Below are positions 34,201 through 44,213 of a stretch of DNA of 64,000 nt, piece after piece (positions within the stretch are counted from its first letter, which is position 1; each line of letters opens with the position of its first letter). Source of the DNA: Beroe forskalii (lineage: Eukaryota; Ctenophora; Nuda; Beroida; Beroidae); assembly GCA_011033025.1 (NCBI GenBank), contig WFMF01000078.1, positions 187,001 to 251,000 of the forward strand. Direction: 5' to 3'. The notes under the pieces are model-generated. The model did not search any database and was not told the origin of the DNA. It was given only the letters and a program-made list of their open reading frames with translations. The translations under genes were made by a program, and so were the position numbers.

Positions 34201-37200
34201 CGGCGCGCAGATGACACATCGTCTTCATAGCGCGCGCGTGCAGATGACTGTATTGTCATCTTTGCGCGCGCACCAGCTTAAGTAATCAGTCCGTCTGAAG
34301 TGCGTCTGGAAGCAGTCCGACTGAAGCGTCCGTCTGATGTAGTCCGTGTGAAGCGTAGTCATTGATTGATATCCTGCCGCTCTTCAGGGGTTAGGATTTG
34401 TAAAGCCATTTATACTATAACCATCTACCAAAAGCTGCATATATTATGGTCACAGCGCTACATACATAACTAGAGCATGGACATCATATGATATATATTC
34501 TAGGCCTTATAATGATCCCCATTATCCCTAAACGGGAGCATATTGTTATACTGAAACGGGAATTATTACCGAGTTTCGCTCCGTGTGTGATCTTCAGAAT
34601 GTAATATCCTGGCCTGGTGCCAGGGGTTACCACCTGGCACCTTGCCAACAGGTTACCAGCCGGGAAAGTGGTGATGGTGGTAATGAGGAGGTAAATAGTA
34701 AAGTGTGCAGCATAGCGCGCTGTTTACAGTTCATCCTTCTCTTTCTTCTCTTCTTTATGTGAGATGATGTGTTTTTCTTTCTTCTCCTTTAGTGAGGAGA
34801 TGTGTGAATTTAGTGGAAAGTGTGCGTGGTGAGTCTCCGAATGCTGAGGTTATTATGTAATTTCAAGATAGTCGCATATTATCTCTCTCGTCTCGCTGCA
34901 GTTGTTATCTCGCGATATCATAATATCATTTCATTATTACTCATACTGTTAGCGTAGTTTCACTTCGATCATGTGAGTGTTGCTGTGATTGAATAGAAGC
35001 TGCAGATGTTCCTCACTTTTCGTGTGTGATCGAAGAGTAATTTAAATTTCATTATTCCTCAATTAGTAAGGGCTATACCAAACATGGGTGTGAAATAAAT
35101 CTTAATCTAGGTTTGAGGGTTTAATCCGATAGCATATAGGTCAAATATATACCAGAAAAAAAGTCTCAAAAATTTTCGATGCGGAAAGCCATTTTTTTGG
35201 CCACGCCCTTTTTGGGCAGTGCCCAAAAAATAAATGAACGATATCTCAGCTTCTATTTGAGGAAAAGTTATAAATGACCACTCTAACCGACGTAGAATTG
35301 TCGGTTTTGGTAGGGTAGAACATGGTTTTAAGGTTCTACCTCAACCCATTCCCGAGATAATCCCAAATTTGGCCATTTTGGCTGTCCATGAGGCCCAATA
35401 TGGGTACTTGGGCAGCTTATGAGAGGGAGAACATCAAAACCGTGTAACTCGACTGGAAATGATCGGTTTATGAGGGTAGAGCTTGGTTTCAAAGCTCTAT
35501 CTCAACCCGTTTTCGAGATAATCCCCATTTTGGCCATATTGGCCGTCCATGAGGCCCAATCTGGGCATTTGGACAGCTTATGCTCTTATGAAGTTATGAG
35601 ATGGAGAACATCAGAACCATGTAACTCGACCGGAAATGATCGGTTTATGAGGGTAGAGCATGGTTTCAAAGCTCTATCTCAACCTATTCCCGAGATAATC
35701 CCCAATTTGGCCATATTGACTGTCCATGAGGCCCAATTTGGGCATTTGGACAGCTTATGAGATGGAGAACATCGGAACCATGTAATTCGACCGGAATTTG
35801 CCTTCTTGGATGATATTGGGGAAAGTCTCTCCTGCACTGTGGTTAATGGTAGCTCCAAGACTCATGACCCTATGAACGTCGATGTTTTAACACGTGTAAT
35901 CAATTTCAGATCATCTCAACATTTTCGGCGCCATCGGTCATAGATTCGTACAATGAGAGAATGAGGTTTATTGTTGGCCAGAGATAGAAAGATCGACTTC
36001 TTTAAGCTTGCTTTCCCCTTCTTACTTTCTTAACATCCAAGGGTTACATGGTTTGTTTTGTGCAGTTTCATCTTTACCTACCTATTTATATTAAAAACAA
36101 TACCTATATAGCTCCAAATTTGGGTGGTTTTTTGTCATCGACAAAACAGTTAGTAATTGGTAATGGCCCAGGTGCAACCGCCCCATGTGGTTCAAGTAGG
36201 TGTCAATCATGTCCCTTGATAACAAATTCAGATGACTTGTCATATAGAGGGAAGTCAATCCAACCAAAAGCTGGTACACGTCTATCTAGGAACATTATTT
36301 ATTTTGCTACTTGTTTGTTGTGTCTAAAGGGTTACGTTGGTAAAACTGTTTCCCAACTCAGAACCAGAATTAATGGCCATAGAGCACTATATTACAAAAT
36401 AAAGAAGGACCCAAATAAGGTATTGTCAGATAACACTTACAATAATGATTTGTATTTGGCATACCACTTATATAAAGAACATAATTGTACTAGTCCAAAT
36501 GATTTCAATAGAGTCTATATATTCACTATCCTCCAGCATTCTAATCCCGATGTCCTGGACGTTGCTGAAAATAGGTGGATACATGGGTTGAAGACATTAG
36601 AACTAGGAGGGATAAATGCCTCCAATCCATTCAGCATCCCACTTATTCAGTGACGTCCAGCAGCATTCCTGTGTTTTTTTATGTTGTCCCCGTTTTTTGA
36701 GTTTATATATTTTGGTTTGTACCAGCACGGTACCCATCATTTAACTCTCAGAAAATTTTATTTATTCAGAGAATTTTATTATTTTGAAACCTCTCATTCA
36801 ATAAAGTTTTGATAAATATTCTTCTGGGAGATATCAAGTTTTGTATGTAGTTTACTAACTTAGAATATATTCCATTTTTAAATTCTGATGACATATAGAT
36901 GAAACTTGTCAACCCTTTTTTTAAATGGTCTCTTGTTGAACATGCCAGTCTCCCTGGGTTTTAAAAGTTTCGTCACTTTTGTAGAGACCACGCACTATAT
37001 ATTCATCAAATGTCTTCTTTTTCTTCAATTTTCGTTTGATCAATTTACTTTCAATCAATTTATTTTCAATCAATTTATTGAATGTTTATTTTAGAACTCC
37101 CAGCTGTTTTTCTAAGGAATGTTATTTCAATGCAAACTTCCGTGGGAGTTTCTCAACACATTCCACAACTCAGCCTGCTTCACCGAGTGACAAATACTGC

Positions 37201-40200
37201 ATATACACTTCAAGAGAATGTATCGGGAAATACCGATTCCAGTAATTCTAAATTTCTACGGAAACACGAAAAATATTTCAAAAAATTCAAAACGCCCAGC
37301 GTTCAAGACGCGTATAACTGCTTTTGATTTTGTTCCTGCCTTGATCATCCGCTTGAGTACCAATATAATATGAAAGTTCTAATTTTAGATTCTACGTTTT
37401 AATAAGAATGTGACGGTACGCCACGCCTATTTCATGTTTTTGAGCGCCTTGTCATCAGACAATAAAATGTATTATTATATTAGTTCTTTAGTTTATGTTA
37501 GATCAGTACAAGGAGATTTTGTTTTATTTTACTCCGTATTTGAATGAACTTGTTGAAGGTTTTTTAAGCTTTGTATGCGCGAAAAATGGTGAGTTTTACC
37601 TCGTCACGACTGACTAAACATCTTAAAGCATGATAGTGACATCATACTAGAGAACCTAATATTTTCATATTTGCGAACCATCTATTGATGCTAGTTGGAC
37701 TAATTGGTCGTTGATTTCAAGAAATTCTTCGTGTCAAATCACCGTGTTTATAATCGATGAAGATATTGATTTCTCCATGCGTTTTGTTAATTCTTGTGTT
37801 GTTGATCTAACGAATATGAACTTAATCAACTCTTGTGCTCTCAATCAACTCCTTCTTAACTCTTTGACTTAAGTCTCAATGAAACCCCTTGGGGTTTATT
37901 AACCCTTTCACCGCCATAACAATCAAGAGAACTCACATTTTTACTCCAATATAGTCTCTATTTGCTCACGATCTCTGACCTTGAAGTAACCCTCACTCAT
38001 TGGATAAATTTGAAATTTATCTCTACTCCAAGTCCCTGAAATAATTCCTGCCATTACTAAGAATCCTAACTGTTCCACTTCATACTTACTATTCTAATTG
38101 TTCCCCCTCTAACTCGTTATTCTAACTGTTCCCCTCTAACAGTTCCCCCTCTAACAGATGACTGCGACCACTGCTCCGGCTCCTGCCTCCACTACCGTGG
38201 AAAGGTCCTCCCTCTCCACCCTGCAGACCCCCTCAGAACCGGTTAGTGCTCATTGGTCAGTGTCGCCACTGCCTTGTGGTGATTGGTCAGTGTTGCCAGA
38301 CGTTTTCTGACCCTTGCACGCGGAAAGCGCGCTCGTTGCGACCCCCCATTAAAACAAGGTCAGACAACGTCTGGCATTGGTCACTGCCAATGTTTAGTCA
38401 CGTGACTTACTCTTTAGTGTTGGTCACGTAACTTTGGGTAGTTGGAATGCCTGATCTTAAATCATGCGATTCAATGACGTATTATGCTCGATTATTTAAT
38501 GTTAGGTATTCTCAAATCTGATGATAAGTGCTATACAGACTTGCTAGTTAAGGCGTATAGTAGGCTAAAACTTTGAATATTTTGAATTCATTTCTCCAAA
38601 ATTATTTATTAGAGTAAATTTTCAAAGGAAGGGTCTTCAAACGATATTAATTTTATTTTAAATCAGGTCCGGCGCGATAATGGTCATAAAAATTCTTATC
38701 ATTAAGGTGGATTTCCCTTCTATTCATCCCAGACCTCATATTTTTGTCAAACCCCTAACTTTTCTTCGGTTCCTCCCGAAGTTTTCCAGTCTCACTCTTT
38801 TTGTGACCTATCTTTTAAGTCTTAAAGTCAGTTAGGCATTGTTAGAAATCCACGGTTTCTGAGACCCTCCCTCCCCAGGGGTCTGAATCTTCTCAGGCAT
38901 CTGCTGCGCCCCCATCACGCTTCATCATAAAGCCCGTTGACGAGAGCAAGGAAGCAGTAACCGCCACAGTTTCGGAGAAACGTTTCTCTGTTCCCTCCAC
39001 CGAGGACAAGGAGAACAGCAAACCCGTCGCAGACATCGCCCCCACCGTCTCCATGACGTCACAAGCGGTTTCCATGACAACGCAGCACGTGACCAGTTCG
39101 TCACACCATAACGTGATAGATGACGTCAGGCACATTCCGGATTGGTTCAGGAAGGATCACGATTATCTGCATCTTATCTCTAAACATGATACGGAGATGG
39201 ATGAACTGCGAGCCAGGTATGCAGAAATAATCAGCAGTTTTTTCTTGTTATGCCTGAATTATTTGGAATTTTGTTTATTTTGCATTTTTTGAATCAGCGC
39301 CAAAATTATGGACGCATAAAAATACTGCTGCAAAACAAAATTTGCACCGGAATGATTATTTTTATCTACAAATGAATAATGAATGATTATGAATAACGAT
39401 TTAAAGTGATTATGGATATTTCATGGCATCTTTCCCCAGGCACGAGTCTGAAAAGAGGAACTTGTATCAGAAGAAAGTCAGCAACACCATCGCAGTCACT
39501 CGAGACAGGTAAATTTTTTAAAAATTTTAAAACTTAGTTTGAAATAAAATGATAAGTTTTTAATGAAATTTAGTAGCCGTAAAAGATAAATTTACAAGTG
39601 TGTCGACGGAAGTTTTTCCTCTTCTCATGTTACATTGCATCGGGTAAAAATAAAATAATGAATAAATTTCCCTGCTTCCCACGCCAAGTTTTCTTTTCCT
39701 TCATTCAGGATATTAACTCCTCCTTTTAGACACCTGAGAGCTGCAGTATCATTCTTAATTGAAGAATAATCTAATTTCAATATCATCTGACTCTCCCTAT
39801 CCAAGCGATAAATTCTGTAGAACTGGGTTCATTTATCTAAATCTTGGCTGTATAATCACATTCGTCGTAAATTATTATTTAATCTTAGATATTCATCTTG
39901 CTCGATTCTCACGACAATTGGACTGAGAATTATTACTGAAGGATATGATTTAATTGGCAATTATACATGAGTTTACTCTTGTGGTTATTATTAGCCGAAA
40001 ACCAAGATTATTCAATGTGATCATTTGCATTTTTCTCACATAATTATGAACAGTTCATCGCTCTCCATATTATCATCAACGGTCAGCACTGATTCAGGCT
40101 TTACAGGGTTCTTGAATCTGTTTTAATTCCAGTGTGCCCGATGCAGCACAAGTTCTCCTTACGCCGTGCGCGGGCTTTGCAGATCACGCTGTTCGCGGGA

Positions 40201-42468
40201 TTTGCAGATCCTCTTATCACACCGCGTGCTGCTCGGGACACCACGCTGCTGACATCCCCCTTGCAACCCACTGATAATCCCTTACTGTCAGAAATATAGT
40301 GAACTTTATACTCCTGCTCAGCTAACCATTCTGCAGTATATCCCTCATTCCACACGGTGCTTTGTCCAGTGTTGCGCGGGGTGAGAAGAGAAAAAACACG
40401 GCCACGGGATCCCCGGGATGCGAGCAGCCCATCACGCCAACCAGCGGGGGGCCGAGCTGCGAGCCGAGCTATGTGTCAAATGAGGATGTGACACCCCTGT
40501 GGAAGAGGTGTGTCACTCACCCGCAATGCCTGTTGTCTGTGTTGCTTAGCACGTGTTGCTTAGCACGTGTTGCTTTGCACGTGTTGCTTAGCACGTGCAG
40601 TTTCAAACCTTCCGTCGTCATCGCTCTAGCAATTAAATGCACTGCAGCATTGCACTGTAATTATGTGCGCATAGCAAACACATTCGCTGAATTCCAGCGC
40701 GCTCACTTCCATCTATTATTGCACGTGTCGCTTACATCGTGCTATACTTGTGCTGATTAAGAAGCTGACACATGCACGAATACAGCTCATCAATTACTCC
40801 TGCTGATTCCTCATCACGTTATCGCCGTAATATACCGTATGTTCATGAAAATCTGCACTTTGTCAACATGCACTCAGCAGCCTGATCAACAGCACTTCAA
40901 TCCCCTGTAGAATACTGCAGTTGTACTCAAAAAGTAGCACTGTGATTTCCCAGTATATGAAAGTAAGAAGATTTGCTTGTATGAGAAAATCTTATACTTT
41001 CTATAAATTCCTTCCGTTGTAAGTTTCAACGCTCTGCTGTACTATGACAACAATCGAAGTTGTCACCATGGCAACCATTACAACTCCCAACTCTTTTCAG
41101 TGCCGTAGCCGCTGTTGTCAAATCCTGTAGGACAGGGTCAGTTACATCCCCTGATTTGCTCATTTTTACACAAAAATTACTACATGTCAATTGATTGATA
41201 AGTGTGTAAACTGTATATTGAGTGTGTATTTAGGTTATTGAAAGAATTCCCTTGTTGGACGAGGGAGGTATTTATTTGTTTAATACCAACGCTCATTATG
41301 ATTTAATTGATATTTTGTGTCTCCTGAGTATACACAATTTTGGTTGTACCATTCTCGTGCTGAAATCAACAGGCGTCAAACTTCCAAATATGAATATGAT
41401 ATAATTGTTGTTAATGTTGCAACCCATAAGCAATTGAAAATATCACAAAAAGCTGAAGTCTATTCACAAAGCTGTATGGTCTGCGCTAGCTTGACAAAGC
41501 ATTCCATTATCTAAAGCAGCTTGTTGTATCCTCGTATTCATGTCATTCTTTGTTTTTGTTCATAAAACCCTCCAAGAGCCATGTTAAATGTAAATGCATA
41601 TCATGATTGATATTCATGTTTATTCATGTTTATTCAAAATTCATGTTCTCAAGAATCCCATATTCGTTGCTCGTTATCTATGTTTACTTCTAAGTAAATC
41701 TTTCTGCAAACTGCGATATTCGCTTTTCAAGTCAATGTGCCAAAGCTGGTTCCGAGTTTAGATCGTTAATATAGAAAAGTTTTCTATTAAAAAATGCAAA
41801 TCCATTTCGAAGTGCTACTGATGGTTGATTCCATCGAGAGCTCACTCTACGACATTTTTCAAATATTAAATAATCAATTTTCAGCACATAGTTTTACCCC
41901 CTCCCCACTCGTAATCAATGTTACATTAGACATCTTTCTTTATTAAAGGGGCAGTTCTAACTGCTCTTTCCGCGTCTTTTGTGTGCGCGGCGTATGAATA
42001 GCATGTCTGTACGCCGCACAAATTTAAGCGAAGCAGCACTCGCAAAAGACACGAAAAAAGCAGTTCAGACTGTCACTGTATGAGCAAAATATAGCGTAAT
42101 CATTGAAAACCCCCTCCCTCCCCCCGAGCTAATTACTTAATATGTGAACCACCCCTGCTGCTTCACTTCACCCCACTAAACCCCTGCTCTTCAGGTCCAC
42201 CTCCAACTCCGACCTCCTGGGAGTCCTACCCCAGATCCTGTCTGTAGTATTGACCTGTTTACGGCCCTGTTTACAGCCCGTAAACCACCCTGTAAACCAC
42301 CCTGCAAACCACCCTGCAAACCACCTGCAAACCACCCTGCAATGCAAACCATCCTCAAAGATTTCGCTCTCCTCCTCTCTCTACGGGGAGGAGGACGTAA
42401 GACTGAAGAGCCATGATCAACAATCACATCACGTGACACTATTTATTAGCACGTGTTCTGTCACATGA
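24057..42468 (+). CDS. WNK-kinase-like C-terminal half, copy B (13 exons)
   Basis: Thirteen exons with matching phases: 24057-25237, 25749-26155, 26625-26740, 26931-27030, 27306-27452, 27689-27867, 28427-28502, 38158-38241, 38879-39216, 39440-39508, 40370-40507, 41101-41136 and 42195 to at most 42468. The product is P/S/T/Q-rich with a QRERE coiled coil, an M/Q-rich GMQPGMQ stretch, RFxV/I docking motifs (PSRFIIKPV and EKRFSVPS), and a C-terminal coiled coil (KHDTEMDELRARHESEKR, then NLYQKK). That order resembles the tail of WNK kinases, ion-transport regulators that dock SPAK/OSR1 through RFxV motifs. No kinase domain precedes it, so B is either a 5'-truncated duplicate or a stand-alone scaffold. 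The last two exons and the 3' end are the least certain. The intron 28503-38157 is loaded with mobile elements. Confidence 0.6.
25749..26155 (+). CDS. WNK-like copy B, Q-R-E-R repeat coiled-coil exon
   Basis: The acceptor TTTCAG ends at 25748. With one carried base the frame is SQQQRDVQQDL, then about 14 REREAQ-type repeats, then DIARDQQQAQVRPHYSQS and SSFVEK|GTATGT. A second frame (KGKHRGNGKHK...) is open by accident. Predicted to form a long charged helix or coiled coil that could mediate oligomerisation. Confidence 0.78.
26625..26740 (+). CDS. WNK-like copy B, exon GGQVPDFDQM
   Basis: Acceptor TACCTCAG; phase 0 in, phase 2 out; 116 bp as in copy A. Ser/Thr/Asn-rich with TPRARASPP, a plausible phosphosite cluster. 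Donor AG|GTTCCC is non-consensus. Confidence 0.7.
26931..27030 (+). CDS. WNK-like copy B, exon DLKDAGQFKI
   Basis: Acceptor AATTTCAG; the first base completes an Arg codon with the previous exon. Encodes DLKDAGQFKITKIIESDDKS and ends AQYVPQ|GTACAG. 100 bp, as in copy A. Confidence 0.7.
27190..27305 (+). repeat. Two decayed tandem copies of the next exon's splice acceptor and start
   Basis: The sequence CACTCGG.TTCTCC.CAG|GACGTGATGTACGTGCAGTA, then CCCACCT, is preceded by two degenerate copies starting at about 27195 (GAGTGATTTACGTGCAGTAA) and 27243 (GACGTTATGTACGTGCATAA), spaced 50-63 bp. Stop codons and indels break them. Copy A has only one. Confidence 0.75.
27306..27452 (+). CDS. WNK-like copy B, Pro/Tyr/Gln/Met-rich exon
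   Basis: Phase 0 at both ends, 147 bp. Encodes DVMYVQYPPGQMQGG to YPPYPPQYQ. Acceptor TCCACAG, donor CAG|GTACCC. Confidence 0.75.
27689..27867 (+). CDS. WNK-like copy B, GMQPGMQ repeat exon
   Basis: Acceptor CCCTCCAG, donor AG|GTGGGT, phase 0 in and 2 out. About seven GMQ(P/G) repeats encoded by a 12-bp unit, then HMPYQQMMPAGPYPDQYL. Low-complexity Met/Gln-rich regions of this type are typical of disordered, condensate-prone proteins; this last point is inference. Confidence 0.72.
28427..28502 (+). CDS. WNK-like copy B, exon NIPGAYQSSQQQ
   Basis: Acceptor TTTCGCAG; one base completes Arg; ends APK|GTTTGT in phase 0. 76 bp, Gln/Ser/Thr-rich. Confidence 0.65.
28780..29334. repeat. 17-bp minisatellite, left block (TTTTCTCTGACACCAGT)
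   Basis: About 32 imperfect copies of a 17-bp unit. Because 17 is not divisible by 3, all three minus-strand frames translate to the same 17-residue pattern (SEKTGVRENWCQRKLV), so the long open frames here are not genes. It ends abruptly at the non-LTR element. Confidence 0.93.
29519..29825 (-). pseudogene. Non-LTR RT C-terminal fragment
   Basis: Encodes FTSRVAGLRHLNYWERLAKL, SLQRRRERYIILTMWKILHK and a Cys-containing tail, typical of the end of CR1/L2-like ORF2. It continues 30526-31315 across an insertion. Confidence 0.8.
29826..30525. mobile_element. ~700-bp insertion splitting the RT C-terminus
   Basis: The RT sequence breaks after WNPSKVTEIQLLEGV and resumes with QRTFTSRVAGLRHLNYWERL, words normally adjacent in this RT group. 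The intervening 700 bp has CACGTGAT-type repeats at 29856-29915 and a duplicated CGACAACTGCACCCC (29830 and 29950). Class unknown. Confidence 0.65.
30526..31315 (-). pseudogene. Non-LTR retrotransposon reverse transcriptase core (fragment)
   Basis: Visible RT motifs: YLDYAKAFDKVD (motif A), LSGVPQGSVLGPLLFILFIN (template grip), FFADDTRV (catalytic FADD, motif C), then thumb-like sequence with ARSTLSWVLSVFKTRD and LVRSTLEYCCPLWNP. A frame change near 30840 divides the two halves. This is the CR1/jockey-type group by motif wording. The N-terminus is lost at the junction with the minisatellite. Confidence 0.85.
31316..32470. repeat. 17-bp minisatellite, right block
   Basis: Continuation of the left block, with higher-order copies: 31730-31990 repeats the order of variants seen at 29110-29334 plus 31316-31390. 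The array decays after about 32400 into GACAC..GTTTT-like remnants up to 32570. Confidence 0.92.
32571..35289. other. Intronic sequence without recognised exons
   Basis: No gene seen. Contains short open frames (33742-34035 and its minus-strand shadow) that I cannot assign, and a 34310-34375 run with AGTCCGTCTGAAGCG-type repeats. Confidence 0.45.
34232..34271. repeat. Strong hairpin GCGCGCGTGCAGATGAC / inverse
   Basis: GCGCGCGTGCAGATGAC and GTCATCTTTGCGCGCGC are inverted around a 6-base loop. It could fold in RNA (intron of copy B) or DNA. No known RNA family recognised. Confidence 0.7.
35300..35805. repeat. 160-175-bp tandem repeat, ~3 copies
   Basis: The unit runs from GAGGGTAGAGC(A/T)TGGTTTCAAAG through CGAGATAATCCC and CCATGAGGCCCAAT to GGAAATGATCGGTTTATGAG, with starts near 35313, 35473 and 35648. 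The middle copy has a 16-bp extra (CTCTTATGAAGTTATG). The 113-codon frame across it is repeat-derived. Confidence 0.9.
36048..36653 (+). pseudogene. Penelope-like element GIY-YIG endonuclease domain (fragment)
   Basis: A 201-codon frame with a Cys-rich linker (APCGSSRCQSCPLI), then NIIYFATCLLC and GYVGKTVSQLRTRINGHR, and ENRWIHGLKTLELGGINA near the end. This is the layout of the C-terminal GIY-YIG endonuclease of Penelope-like retroelements: the GIY part as IIY, the YIG part as YVG, the catalytic Arg in TRINGHR and a Glu in AENRW. The reverse transcriptase that should precede it is absent, so this is a 5'-truncated insertion, here in the intron of WNK-like copy B. The open frame suggests a fairly recent insertion. 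Confidence 0.8.
36654..38157. other. Intronic sequence, no recognised exon
   Basis: The first 200 bp are probably the 3' tail of the Penelope-like insertion. The rest is AT-rich; TTTATTTTCAATCAATTTA-type short repeats at 37040-37080. Just before the next exon CCCCCTCTAAC repeats three times (38100-38155) and serves as polypyrimidine tract. Confidence 0.45.
38158..38241 (+). CDS. WNK-like copy B, exon MTATTAPAPAS
   Basis: Acceptor CTCTAACAG, donor CCG|GTTAGT, phase 0 at both ends, 84 bp. Ala/Thr/Pro/Ser-rich, ends LSTLQTPSEP. Confidence 0.65.
38294..38376. repeat. Inverted repeat TGCCAGACGTTTTCTGACCCTTG
   Basis: Arms 38294-38316 and 38354-38376 are inverted with few mismatches around a GC-richer loop. 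Similar TCAGACAACGTCTG / GTCAGACGTTGTCTG words occur at about 62300 and 62650, suggesting a shared repeat family. Confidence 0.6.
38879..39216 (+). CDS. WNK-like copy B, exon with RFII and RFSV docking motifs
   Basis: Acceptor CTCCCCAG, donor AG|GTATGC, phase 0 in and 2 out, 112 codons. Two R-F-x-I/V motifs, PSRFIIKPVDES and SEKRFSVPSTED, lie 25 residues apart. They are followed by Ser/Thr-rich sequence and a helical segment, IPDWFRKDHDYLHLISKHDT and EMDELRAR. In WNK kinases RFxV/I motifs bind the CCT domains of SPAK and OSR1. This exon is the main evidence for the WNK proposal. Confidence 0.75.
39440..39508 (+). CDS. WNK-like copy B, coiled-coil exon HESEKRNLYQKK
   Basis: Acceptor TCCCCAG, donor AG|GTAAAT, 69 bp. 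Completes the coiled coil (ELRAR|HESEKRNLYQKK), similar in wording to the ELQxRHxxExxxLYxK end of vertebrate WNKs. Confidence 0.7.
39509..40369. other. Intron of copy B
   Basis: No feature recognised. Confidence 0.5.
40370..40507 (+). CDS. WNK-like copy B, exon VARGEKRKNTATGS
   Basis: Acceptor TTGTCCAG, donor AG|GTGTGT, 138 bp, phase 2 in and out. Encodes GEKRKNTATGSPGCEQPITP, then SYVSNEDVTPLWKR. No domain recognised. Confidence 0.65.
40539..40598. promoter_or_regulatory. Four 14-bp repeats with CACGTG E-boxes
   Basis: GTGTTGCTTAGCAC repeats four times head-to-tail; each junction forms CACGTG. It lies in the intron right after exon 40370-40507. E-box clusters can bind bHLH factors; whether this one does is unknown. 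Confidence 0.6.
41101..41136 (+). CDS. WNK-like copy B, 36-bp micro-exon (tentative)
   Basis: Acceptor CTCTTTTCAG, donor GG|GTCAGT, phase 2 to phase 2: AVAAVVKSCRT. It is accepted because the phases of both neighbours match, but so short an exon is uncertain. Confidence 0.4.
41137..42194. other. Intron of copy B
   Basis: No exon recognised. Near 41955-42055 an inverted repeat pairs GCAGTTCTAACTGCTCTTTCC..GTCTTTTGTG..GCGGCGTA with its complement (TACGCCGC..AAAGACACG..AAAGCAGTTCAGACTG). Confidence 0.5.
42195..42468 (+). CDS. WNK-like copy B, last visible exon (tentative)
   Basis: Acceptor CTCTTCAG. In phase it reads STSNSDLLGVLPQIL, then a 12-13-bp repeat (VNHPANHPANH) and a stop at 42466-42468. 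The true exon may end earlier, at one of the GTAGTA-like donors near 42244. No polyadenylation signal AATAAA is visible nearby. Confidence 0.4.
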
Positions 42469-42752
42469 GGTAATCAAATGCTCACAATATTCACGCTCAA
42501 ACACAAGAGAATCTCTTGTTTAGTGATTATACACTTAAAATCTACCATCTCTAGTATAAACATATTTTACTTGCGACATGTCGCAAAAAGGATGATCGCT
42601 GCGGTCACCCTTGAAACATATGACCCTTAAATATATTATGTTTAATTTGAAAAATCTTTAAAAAAATATGACTTCTTCCCAGAGTCAACATGAAACATAT
42701 GACCATTGGGGCTCTGGATTGACTGTACCTGTTCAATTTGATTCTTTAAGTG
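42469..42752. other. Unassigned AT-rich sequence
   Basis: No gene seen. It contains two AAACATATGACC phrases at about 42613 and 42692. Confidence 0.4.
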
Positions 42753-43046
42753 CCTGTTTTTGATTTGAGTGACAGTAGGGTTCTAGACAGGTTGACTATT
42801 GGTCCTCCTACCTGTTTGATTTGAAATTCAAAAATATCAATCAAGATTTCTTGATTTTAGTACCTGTTTGATTTGAAAGCTACAGCTATATCAAATTACT
42901 GTTTTTGATTTGAGTGACAGTAGGTTCTAGACAGGTTGACTATTGGTCCTCCTACCTGTTTGATTTGAAATTCCCAAAATATCACTCAAGATTTCTTGAT
43001 TTTAGTACCTGTTTGATTTGAAAGCTACAGCTATATCAAAATACTG
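42753..43046. repeat. 146-bp tandem duplication
   Basis: Two near-identical copies start CTGTTTTTGATTTGAGTGAC at 42753 and 42899. Inside each, the word CCTGTTTGATTTGAAA occurs twice. Confidence 0.92.
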
Positions 43047-44213
43047 TACTAATACTCCCGTCATTTGACCCAGTGCTGACAATATTAATAAAGCATAAAA
43101 TCATTGATTTTCAGCGTAATTCACCTTCTATCGGAATACAAGTTCGAAATATTCTGAACGTACCGTTGCTAAGATCCCAGTTATCCTCTGCTCACCCAGA
43201 TCACTGCGTTTACTCTGATGGGAGAGACCATAGGCTGTGTTCCTACTCTGGTCTCCCTTTTCTGATTCTGTTACTACCTGAAAAATTGATTATGTTAGAA
43301 ATATTTCTTTATGCTAACATGCTAACATGAGTCATGATGCCAAATGAAAAACTATGAAACAAAGTCTTCAGGAGGAATTAGCAGCAACTGTATTCTAATC
43401 TAAAAACTTACAAAAACACAGTATCTAGTACCTACAAACAAAGTTGTAAACCAATTGTACACACTTACACACAGAAATGAAACAAGTGAGGTAGTGAGTA
43501 ATGAAGGATGGGATGTGAGATGGTTTCCATGCGTTTCAGCCGTTTGGATGCGCGCGCGTCGCTCAAAAAGTCACGTGATTACTTACTACCTCACGTTTCG
43601 GGGAACTGGTCATTTTTACACATACGTGTGGTTTATTTTATAGAAATCCACATTTTCAAGGTAGAGATTTGAAACTTTGGGAATCACAAGTTAGATAAAT
43701 TTCAGAGCGCCCGTTGATCTTACTTTTTCGATATCATGTTCCTGAGCTTCACAGTCGTCCATGGAACACGCCACAATTGAAAATACTCGTTTCCTGTTGC
43801 GAGCTGTTTCAGTACATTACTTCTGACCTACTGGGAGTATTAAGATGATCGTTTCACCATCAGAATCCTTCAACTGTGCTCTATTGAATGGTCACGGCCC
43901 AATTACACGAATCTCAAAATTGAGCAGTGAAATTGGGCCGTTTTGTCGCCAAATTGGCGTTCTTCCGTAAACTGCGCACATGCTACTAGCACGATTGACT
44001 ACCTCACGCGTATGGGGTGGAAAGGTTACATCACATCTCCTGGGATGGTTAACCTTTTTTAGCTCTGGATTTATGCGATTTAACTAATGCTATGTTCTAA
44101 AATTGTTCTATCGCATTGACTCAGCTCAAATACATGTCAGATTTCACGTTGCATGTGCCTCCTAATTGCATGCGATCAAGATTTCAGCTAAAATCAATAA
44201 TAGTTTTCTAAAA
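43047..44213. other. Unassigned sequence between copy B and the GNAT gene
   Basis: No gene seen. Inverted words GTGAGGTAGTGAGTAAT (43484) and ATTACTTACTACCTCAC (43577) flank about 75 bp containing CGCGCGCG. Regulatory sites for the downstream 3' end could lie here. Confidence 0.4.

Noticed and set aside
35419..35760. 113-codon frame in the 160-175-bp tandem repeat
   Set aside because: The frame follows the repeat and is broken in the first copy.
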